Below are positions 56,895-64,000 of a stretch of 64,000 nucleotides of DNA, piece by piece. Each line of letters opens with the position of its first letter. The stretch's first letter is position 1. The translations under genes and the position numbers were made by a program. Under the pieces are notes generated by a model. That model was given only the letters and a program-made list of their open reading frames with translations, had not been told where the DNA came from and did no database searches. Origin of the DNA: Sarcophilus harrisii (taxonomy: Eukaryota; Chordata; Mammalia; Dasyuromorphia; Dasyuridae); assembly GCF_902635505.1 (NCBI RefSeq), contig NC_045430.1, positions 25,097,064 through 25,161,063 of the forward strand, read 5' to 3'.

Positions 56895-58381
56895 CTTAAC
56901 ACTCTCTTTGATGTAGACTTGGAAGGGATTTCCCTGTTTCTCCACCAATCCCCTCTCCCAGACAGCAAGCACAATGAAAACAAGCACAATTCTTCTAAAC
57001 ATATTTCTACATTTGTCATGCTGTACAAGAAAAATCAGATCGAAAGGGGAAAATAACATGAGAAAGAAAAAACTCCAATAAAAAAGGTGAAAATACAGTG
57101 CTTTGATCCACATTTAATCTCCATAGTTCTCTCTCTGGAGGTGGATGGATCTCTCCATTACAAATCTATTGGAATTGCCTTGAATCACATCATTGTTGAA
57201 AAGAGCCCCATCCATCACAGTTGATCCATCACATAATCTTGTTGTTACTGTGTACAACATTCTCTTGGTTCTACTCACTTCACTTAGTACTGAATGTCTT
57301 CTAAACACCATTTTCATTAGTCTAATAAACAAAAGTATCTACTTGTGACAGAATCCCTGAGGCCATTTTGTCCTAATCCATCCATAGCCAAGAATATTCC
57401 ATATTATGTGTGACAATCTGGGTTTCCATTTAAAGACCTACAGATAGAAACCTTTGGAGATAGCCCTTTCCACTTTTGAATTAGTATTCCAAATCCAAAT
57501 TCCTTATATTTCTTGGTCTCTTATAACTTCACTGGCTTCCCCTTGCCCAATTCTAATTTTCAAAGAATTTTTTCCTTCATTAAGACTCTGGATCTCCTTT
57601 TCTAGTTATTTAACTTTGTTTTTCATAATCTTCTTGTTTGAATGGTTCCCACTTCCTTTTTTTAGTTTTTCCTCAATCTTCCTCATTTGATTTTTGAAGT
57701 CTTTTCTGAGTTCATTAAATTCTTTCTGGACAGGAGACCTATTTTATTTATGTCTTACTCTGAAAATGAACCCTGGTCTTTCCTATTCCAGCAGTAAGTT
57801 TTTATGGTTGGGTTCTTTCTTTTTTGCCTGTTCATTTTTTTTTAATGAGCCCTTCCAATCTTGGGACGGAGAGATGGTGTCTCTAGTTCACTTCAACTCT
57901 CCCTTCTGTCCTGGAACACCCAACCAAGAGTTCCCCCATCCTGCAAATGTTGGCAGGCAGCTACATCCCTGCCTCATTGTCTCTGCACTCACCAGGTTTG
58001 CTGGTTGCTTCTCACTCATCTCTGGGCCTGGCATTCTGATCAGCCCAAACTCCCTCAGTCTTCCCGATGGCAGACCCCCCAGATCTGCACACAGATTTTT
58101 CTTTGGCTTGGATTAAAGATCCATCCAAACCCAGCTAGCCTCAAGGTATTTCTGTGGAGCTAATCTGGAAGTGTCTGCATTTCATACTAGTTAATCCATC
58201 CTCCCTCCCCTTCTTCTAGTCTTCTTGGATTCTACAGGAAAATTCCTATTCTGCCCCAAGTTTTATTTATCATTATTCCATGTTCGCCCTGAGGGGTAAT
58301 TTTGTTTCATTTGTGGGGAAAACCTGAAATACTTGGAATTTTCTGACCTACTCCATCATTTTCCCAGAATTCTTCCTCAAC
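56895..58381 (-). mobile_element. L1-type element, minus strand, 5' region joined to 3' end
   Basis: Read on the minus strand, 58381 to about 57720 is a GC-richer 5' UTR. About 57720-57450 is ORF1 coiled-coil coding ('gaactcagaaaagacttcaaaaatcaaatgagg' type, Lys/Glu rich). 57412-56895 is the L1 3' region ('gatgtgattcaaggcaattcc', 'ctccagagagagaactatgg', 'tgatttttcttgtacagcatga', 'gcttgctgtctgggagagg'). The ORF2 region between them is missing, so this is either an internally deleted L1 or a half-L1. No intact ORF. Confidence 0.75.
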
Positions 58382-58440
58382 TGTAAAATGAGAAGGTGGG
58401 ATTAGAAAGTCCTTTGCAGTTCCAAATCTATGATCCCATA

Positions 58441-58700
58441 GAGAAGGTGGTCCAGTGGATAGAGCACCAGGTCTGAAGTCAAAAAGACTCATCTCCCCGA
58501 GCTCAAATCTGGTCTCAGACATTTACTAAACTGTGTGATCCTGGGCAGGTCACTTCAACCTGTTTGCCTCTGTTTTCCCCATCTGTAAATGAGCTGGAGA
58601 AGGGAATGGTAAAACACTTCACTATCTTTGCCAGAAAAATCTTAAATTCGATCACAAAGGGTCAGACAAAAATGAAAAAATGACCCAACAACAATACTGA
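58441..58700 (+). mobile_element. Marsupial SINE with RTE-type 3' tail
   Basis: CORE-SINE body ('gtggatagagcaccaggtctg', 'gatcctgggcaggtcactt') followed by 'gagctggagaagg', 'atctttgccagaaaaa' and 'tcacaaagggtcagac', ending 'cccaacaacaa'. The tail is that of RTE-mobilised marsupial SINEs. The 58377-58440 stretch before it is the end of another MIR. Confidence 0.8.
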
Positions 58701-58724
58701 CTCTTATCATTCCCCTTTTTTGTT

Positions 58725-58910
58725 AAAGTACAGTGGAGCACAAGCTCTGAAAGCAGAGATTCTGGATTCAAATGCTGCCTCTAATGCTTGGAATTGTTTA
58801 AATCACTGAATTTCTTTGAATATCCTTCCTCATCTGTAAAATGATGAGGTCAAGCTATATGCTTTCTAAGATCCCAACCAGTTCTAGAGCTATGATCCTA
58901 TGAGTTCTAG
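58725..58910 (+). mobile_element. MIR-like CORE-SINE
   Basis: 'gattctggattcaaatgctgcctct', 'ccttcctcatctgtaaaatgatgagg', 'tagagctatgatcct'. Confidence 0.75.
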
Positions 58911-58984
58911 CACCTAATTATGCATTTTCTTGAAACACCCTCTCATCTTTTATGGACATCTGTTAGGGGAAAGGAATCTCCTCA

Positions 58985-59080
58985 GCTAGACAGTAAATGC
59001 CCTGAAGACAAGGACTCTATCATATATTTCCCAGATCATTTCAATATCCAGCATAATTGAGTTCTTGATTGAAATGAGGA
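58985..59080 (+). mobile_element. L2 LINE 3' end, degenerate
   Basis: 'ctagacagtaaatgccctgaagacaaggac' resembles the L2 end. Diverged. No repeat recognised from 59081 to 59364. Confidence 0.45.
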
Positions 59081-59370
59081 TGATGTGGGGGCTATATAGA
59101 ACAGAAGCATATTATGAAGCCTAAAGTATTGGGGGGAGGGTATTAAATTGTTCTTGCTGTGATGTGGCTGTTGATCACGATATCCACATAATGTTTTTTC
59201 TCCACAATATTCTACATTTTGAGAAGCAACATATTATTTTAGAATTTAAGAATAAATTCATTTTTTAGACCTTGTTATCTGATTTCTGCCTACCCCACTT
59301 CCCACTTCCTACTTCCTAATAAAGTCCAAGGTTTAAAAATTAAAAGAAAAAAAGCCTTAAAAAAAAACCG

Positions 59371-59525
59371 GGGCAGCTAGGTGGCACAGTAGAGCACCAG
59401 CCCTCAAGTCAGGAGGACCTGAGTTCAAATTTGACCTCAGACACTTAACACTTCCTAGCTCTGTGATCTTGGCCAAGCCAGTTAACCCCAATTGCCTCAG
59501 GAAAAACAAACAAACAAAACAAAAA
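59371..59525 (+). mobile_element. WSINE1-like tRNA-derived SINE
   Basis: Near full length: 'ggggcagctaggtggcacag', 'agttcaaatttgacctcag', 'cttcctagct', 'ccccaattgcctcag', then an (aaac)n tail. Confidence 0.85.
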
Positions 59526-60049
59526 ACCCTACCTCCTCCCTCAACCTACCTTGTTCAAAAATTTCATAAGGTCATTAATATTTCTTGGTCCCCTCCCCTT
59601 TCTTTATTGGCCCAGAAAGACTTACTCAAAATAGTCATCTGTGTACCTTTCTTACCTTCTTCTCAGGTGTGAGGGACTATGGGTAAAAAAAACCATATGT
59701 AAACTGCATTTATTAGTTCTTTTGAATGCTTCCCCCGATTTCTTCTTTATTCTTTGACACAAAGGCTTCTTCTCTGGGCTTCATTCTTAACAATATGGAC
59801 TTTCTTTAGCCAACATAGAAACCTCTTCACACTGAGAGGTCACGTTATCCATAGATTTCACACACAGAAAATACCCAATGATTTTCAGCCTCTCTCTTTC
59901 ATTGACCACTTTCTCTCAGAACTTCTGTTTTAAGAGGATCCTCAAGTCAGCCATATCCTCTCCAGGCTACTCTCCTAATTAGCTAAATTTTCTTTCCTAT
60001 TGTCCCCCTCCTCTTACAGATATCAGGTTCCCCCCTTCACTTTCTTTTT
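59526..60049. other. No gene or repeat recognised
   Basis: Pyrimidine-rich sequence between a SINE and an L2 end. A weak L2-like flavour in 59545-59660 is possible. Confidence 0.4.
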
Positions 60050-60185
60050 ACACAATGTCTTCCCACATTAGAGTGTAAGCTCTTTGAGGGCAGGGATTGT
60101 CTTTCTGCTTGTATTTATATTTCTAGTACTTATCACAGTACTTGGCAATAGTAGTCATTTAATAAATGATTGTTGACTTAGTAGA
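60050..60185 (+). mobile_element. L2 LINE 3' end
   Basis: 'cattagagtgtaagctctttgagggcagggattgtc', then a 'cacagtacttggca' block and 'ttaataaatgattgttgact'. This is the classic L2 terminus. Confidence 0.85.
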
Positions 60186-61880
60186 GAAAGAGGCAAAGAA
60201 AGATACATTCACAAATAATGAAAGCGACATAAAAATAAACAATTGTTAAAAATTTTAAATGGCTATGAGTGATCAAACAGCTGCTCATCATGTGAAACAT
60301 ATGGCCTAGCAAGTGGGTGGAGACAGATGCAAATATCATCATCTTTCCAACATACTCGTAAAGCAAAAGACATCATACAAAATAAAAGTTTCTCGTTTTT
60401 TAATACCATTGACTAGGTTTTCTTGACAAGTTTTGAAATCTTAAATGACGTTGTTTAAATGACATTTTGTCCCCAAACTTGAAATTCCTATATGTGAAAC
60501 TGTTCATAATCCAATAAAAGGACATTATATCATGACTTTCAACAGAATCCTATGGAATTCACAGGATTAGAAAGCTTCATCTCCTCTTTTATTGTCCTAA
60601 TGAAACATAAAATGTCTGAAACCATAAATTATTCATTTTTTAAATCAGGAAAACAATTATATATATTTTAATTTGCCACAATAAGTTATCTATAGATGCT
60701 AACAGGATAAAATGATACAGCATGCTTCATTTTTACCCTTAGAGTATCCAAGGATGGTTGATAGTCTAAAAGTTATTGATGACTTTAAATATATACACAC
60801 ATACACATATATATGCATATTAATGATACAGTGCATTAATGGATCATTAGGTCAGTATGTCAAAAATATTTTCTTCAAAACATGCTGTTTCCTTTGGTTC
60901 AATACAGGGACCAGAAACACTGAACAGGTTAAATTCTGAACTAAAGGTAAACTTCACCTTTGGCCCCTCACGATTAGAATTTTCTTTGGAAAATAGAAAT
61001 GTCGTTTTAATTAACAGTAGACATAAAAGGTCTGTTTTTAAAATAATACTCCTCTTCATGTCAACACTGCTTACAAGAGACATTAGATAGAATATCTTAT
61101 TTTATTGCCTTATAAGTTCTCCATGGGTGAAAGCCTCCATCATGTTGGGGGTGAGGGGCAATTAACCAGACATGGACAAGAGGTGAACAGGATAAGAAAG
61201 CATAGCCAGGTCACAATTGGTAATTCAGGAAATAATACTTACACATGGTGAGATCACAGTTCTGTGTCAAATCATAGACATCACACATGTTTCTAGAAAA
61301 AGGATCAGTTAATATTTCCCAAGATGACTAACATCTTTTCATAACTAATTAATGTAATATGTTTGCCGTATCTTTAAAATTCCCTTGAAAATTGGGGTTT
61401 TGTTTCTTCCTCCTATATGAGATCTCTACAGATTCCCTCGATTATTAGCACTGCAATTTTTCTGTATCCCCATATTGATTTCACATTCCACATTTCCATA
61501 TTTATCTGCACACAATTGGGCCATCCTGACTGTTTTCATAAGTGTCTCTCCTTCCCCACTGCTGGATACACAGTATTCTTTTAATGATAGCTCACTGATT
61601 TAAATTAGACCATATCTTTTATTTTAGAAATCAATCCTTAATCTTCAAATCAGCATTGTTATGGACAAAAGTATTAGATGCTTCATATGGGATTTTGCTT
61701 TTTCCATCAGATCTTCTGTTCAACTACCAGCAGAACAGATTGAAGAAATAAAATAAAAAGTGGGAGGATTTTAAGAAGCATCCCACCTAAGACAGAATAT
61801 AAATTTGTCACTCACCATGTCAAATCCACTTATAAAAATTCACTTACTTTTCTTTTTTTTTCTAAACATCTATAGGTGGC
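60186..61880. other. Long stretch with no recognised repeat, downstream of SLC17A8
   Basis: About 1.7 kb with none of the SINE, L1, L2 or hAT motifs common elsewhere in the window. Short ORFs at 60847-61090 overlap on both strands and have no recognisable protein. Candidate for conserved non-coding DNA or a distal 3' UTR; the function is unknown. Confidence 0.45.
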
Positions 61881-61887
61881 TATCTGC

Positions 61888-62003
61888 CCAATCAATAAAC
61901 ATTTATCAAGTTCCTACTATGTGCCAGACACTATGCCAAGCACTTCGGATACAAAGAAAAATAAAAAAAAATTCCCTGATGTCAAGAAGCTCAGTTTAAT
62001 CGG
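61888..62003 (+). mobile_element. THER1/MIR3-like SINE
   Basis: Starts 'caatcaataaacatttatcaag', then 'cctactatgtgccagacac', and ends in 'gtcaagaagctcagtttaat'. This is the therian CORE-SINE 5' region. Confidence 0.8.
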
Positions 62004-62686
62004 AGTCCTTTTCTTTTTGTTACATCCTTGAGATAATGAAGAGGTAAAGTTGGCAGGATATCTGAGCGTTGGTTCTTACCAACACTGAGTAATGCTCAGT
62101 TTCACGGGCAATTGGTTTCCTAGACTGATAAATCTCCCTTGCTACATAAGCATCTGAATCTGGATTCTATCTGACCCCTCTACACCTACAACACTCTTAC
62201 TAATTATGAGTCCTACCAACCAAGAGTTCACTTCTAGTATATCAGCTAACCCTTTGCCATCAACCTAAGCTAGGGGAATTGAATCCCAAACCAATTTAGT
62301 AGATAGATTAAATCCCTGAACAAAAACAGTATCTCAAAGTCACATTTTGATATAGTAGCCCAAATACCCAGGGAAATACCTCATCTCAGAGGTGGAGAAG
62401 AAGCCTCTGAGGTCAATTTGTCCAATTTCTACTGGACCAAGAAGGCATTCTGCAAGAAATTCAACAAGAAGTCATCCAGAGTTTGTTAAACATTTCCAGT
62501 GAGGAGAAACCAATCTATTCTCGAAATAAATGGGGTTATTGGTAAGAAGAGGAAAATAAACCTACCTCCTACATAATGATAGTGTCCCCCAAATCTCAGT
62601 AAAGTTAGAAACTATTAAAGTTTAAAACTGTACTAAGACTTTTGAGACACCCTATGCATATAAATGTATATTTACATAATGTCATG
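62004..62686. other. No gene or repeat recognised
   Basis: Unique-looking sequence left of the candidate polyadenylation site. I see no ORF with protein character and no recognisable repeat. Confidence 0.5.
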
Positions 62687-62692
62687 TTTATT
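62687..62692 (-). promoter_or_regulatory. Candidate SLC17A8 polyadenylation signal
   Basis: First AATAAA noticed on the minus strand downstream of the stop codon, about 590 bp away. It lies beyond the MAR1-like SINE and the GGAA repeat. Only the hexamer supports it; a later signal is equally possible. Confidence 0.25.
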
Positions 62693-62710
62693 TGGGGGAT
62701 AAATTAGACT

Positions 62711-62862
62711 ATAAGAAGAAGGAAGGAAAGAAGCAAGGAAGGAAGAGAAAGGAGGGAAAAAGGGAGGGAGGAGGAAGGAAGGAAAGAAGAAAAAGAAAAG
62801 GGAAAAATTAAAAAAGGAAGAAAGGAACTTGAAGGAGGAAAGTAAGAAAAGAAGGAAAGTGG
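62711..62862 (+). repeat. Purine-rich GGAA/GAAA repeat
   Basis: Imperfect ggaa/gaaa/ggga units with almost no pyrimidines for about 150 bp. Confidence 0.9.
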
Positions 62863-62904
62863 CTAATCTATCGCCTAAATAAATACTGGAATAGACTTAT
62901 GATT

Positions 62905-63090
62905 TCATTAGCATAAGGAGCACCTATTAGGAAATCTCTACCAATGGGGATGGATACTGGCTTTGCACCTTAAAATCTAAGAAAATTCCTAGAAAATGAT
63001 TGAATGATTTGTCCAGGGTCACAGAGCCAGTATGTGTTAGAAGTAGGACTCAACTCCACATCTCTCTAACTCAGCAAATGAGAGCAGATC
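62905..63090 (-). mobile_element. MAR1-like CORE-SINE in the SLC17A8 3' UTR region
   Basis: Minus-strand copy of the marsupial SINE with the 'gatttcattagc...aggaaatctctaccaatg' block, followed by 'tttgtccagggtcacagagcc'. It lies just downstream of the stop codon and is probably transcribed with the gene. Confidence 0.65.
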
Positions 63091-63278
63091 TGTAGCGTCC
63101 CACACCATTGTTGCCTCTTCATCAAACATGGGGTCCCATGTCTTTTCTTTTCATCCTATAGCACTCAATGTCTTGGCAAGATCTGCTAGGGAGGAAGCAA
63201 TAGCTATGGATACTACAATGTCTGGTTTCATGGTACACGGAGGCCTGGAATGCTGAAACAACTGGGCATTTTCTTACA
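63091..63278 (-). other. SLC17A8: SLC17A8 3' UTR, proximal part
   Basis: Non-repetitive sequence directly after the stop codon on the minus strand. It must be transcribed as 3' UTR unless an unseen intron follows the stop. It contains no AATAAA or ATTAAA on the minus strand, so the UTR extends further left, through a SINE and probably a purine-rich repeat. Confidence 0.7.
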
Positions 63279-63623
63279 CTAGGACGTGTCTGGGAAGTAT
63301 TCCCCTTCATACTGATAGGATGATTGCTCTTCCTCATCCATCATCAGTCCCCTCTGCCCCCTCCATTCATTTCGCTGGATTTCACTATTCTGAGCGGTTG
63401 CCCCATAGGACATTTTTTTCCTCGGACAAACAAAAGTCCCGTGGTTCAGTTCCATCTCTTCCACCAACTCATCTTGGTCAATAATGCCACACTTTTCCTC
63501 ACAGAGATTCTCTGGATCTGCCCATTCCTGTTTCTCCCCGGAAGCAAAGACACCATAGAAGATCACGCCACTGTAGTGTACCAGAGCAGCTATGAGGAAG
63601 ACATTCTGCCATTCTTCCCGGGT
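63279..63623 (-). CDS. SLC17A8: SLC17A8 (VGLUT3) terminal coding exon, partial gene
   Basis: Vesicular glutamate transporter 3 loads glutamate into synaptic vesicles using the proton gradient. The exon encodes 114 residues, [20 protein letters not shown]... to ...YFPDTS, then TAG at 63279-63281. Residues 8-28 ([21 protein letters not shown]) form the last membrane helix; the rest is the cytosolic tail. The run [15 protein letters not shown], then [12 protein letters not shown] and the motif SYGAT, fit VGLUT3; VGLUT1 has a proline-rich tail and VGLUT2 a different ending. The exon opens in phase 0 after an AG at 63624-63625 (minus strand TGTTTAG|ACCCGG). The pyrimidine tract before it is weak. 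No frameshift or stop interrupts it. Upstream exons lie outside the window to the right. Identification rests on remembered family sequences, with no alignment run, but the match is long and specific. Confidence 0.96.
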   Translation of the reverse strand, partial: TREEWQNVFLIAALVHYSGVIFYGVFASGEKQEWADPENLCEEKCGIIDQDELVEEMELNHGTFVCPRKKMSYGATAQNSEIQRNEWRGQRGLMMDEEEQSSYQYEGEYFPDTS

Positions 63624-64000
63624 CTAAACAATTACATTAAACATTGTTAGATATTTCAAGCCAGAAACAAAAAGAACCCATTAAAAATAGCTTCTGCTTT
63701 CCTTGCTGTTCACTCAATTTGTCAATGGCAGAAGAAACTGTATGCAGGACTTCTTAAACTTTTTTCACTCATGACCCCTTCTCATCCAAGAAATTTTTAT
63801 ATAACCCCAGTATATAGGTATATAAAATAGGTCACAAATCAAATATTTTCTGATAATAAATCATAATTTTGCAATCCCCACATTCTGTTATACAACCCCA
63901 TATGGGTCGTGTTTAAGAAGTTTTTGCTCTAAGTGATGAACAAGAAGCTATAGAGAAAACAGGGTTGACTTGGGTGGACCAAGATTCATATCATAATTAG
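63624..64000 (-). other. SLC17A8: SLC17A8 last intron, 3' part
   Basis: Sequence upstream of the acceptor on the minus strand, running off the window edge. About half of it is a hAT-type miniature element (63747-63922). No further exon is visible. Confidence 0.85.
63747..63922 (+). mobile_element. hAT-type miniature transposon (family A)
   Basis: About 175 bp with imperfect inverted ends (cttcttaaact near the left, gtttaagaag near the right). The interior 'atgaccccttctcatccaagaaatttttatataacccc' region matches copies at 9754-9930 and, reversed, 55719-55931. Lies in the last SLC17A8 intron. Confidence 0.7.

Noticed and set aside
56585-57028. 147-codon minus-strand frame
   Set aside because: Spans a MIR and the tail of a minus-strand L1, so it is a chance fusion of two repeats.
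57694-58163. 140- and 100-codon plus-strand frames
   Set aside because: Antisense to the L1-type 5' UTR and ORF1 at 56895-58381.
59371-59400. tRNA-like A/B-box sequence at SINE starts as a tRNA gene
   Set aside because: Part of the SINE promoter; no cloverleaf with a proper anticodon arm is formed.
1-62000. First coding exons of NR1H4, expected downstream of SLC17A8 by human synteny
   Set aside because: I looked on the minus strand for the FXR N-terminal sequences and zinc-finger exon and recognised none; they probably lie beyond the left edge.

Overview
The window reads as mammalian, specifically marsupial, nuclear DNA. It is AT-rich and non-coding over more than 99% of its length. It is packed with short interspersed elements built on the 'acttgcccagggtcacacagct' core, with L2 3' ends, L1 and half-L1 (ORF1-only) elements with marsupial-type 3' ends ('ggattacttgct...', 'ggaacacaaggttttgcaa'), and hAT-type miniature transposons. 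Several (-)-strand tRNA-derived SINEs resemble the WSINE1 type of Australian marsupials, and one still has a perfect 19-bp target duplication, so an Australian lineage is my best guess. The species is not determined. Family names are given from memory of consensus sequences, not from a database search.

One host gene is certain. The right end holds the last coding exon of SLC17A8 (vesicular glutamate transporter VGLUT3) on the minus strand: splice acceptor at 63624-63625, coding 63279-63623, stop at 63279-63281. The other exons lie beyond 64000. Everything to the left of about 62.7 kb is downstream intergenic sequence. In human the next gene downstream, on the same strand, is NR1H4; I looked for its first coding exons and recognised none.

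Layout. 0-6 kb: SINEs, an old LTR fragment, a GA microsatellite grown inside a SINE. 6.1-9.4 kb: a full-length half-L1 with target duplications, itself inserted in a SINE and carrying an L1 3' end. 9.5-17.6 kb: SINE/L2/hAT mosaic. 17.7-19.9 kb: two large trinucleotide arrays in opposite orientation, (ACT)n then (AGT)n. 20-30 kb: SINE/L2/L1 mosaic. 30.2-34.6 kb: a large L1-type element carrying two later L1 insertions. 35-40 kb: hAT and SINE nests and an L2. 40.1-42.4 kb: a third half-L1-like element. 42.5-50 kb: nested SINEs and L1 ends. 50.8-51.2 kb: a solo LTR. 51.3-52.1, 53.9-55.3 and 60.2-61.9 kb: the main stretches with no recognisable repeat, hence candidates for conserved regulatory DNA. 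56.9-58.4 kb: an inverted L1-type element. 62.7-64 kb: the SLC17A8 3' end.

I found no evidence of a new multigene system. The most informative signals are the gene anchor, the inverted trinucleotide arrays, and a well-resolved series of nested insertions that gives a relative chronology of the mobile elements.
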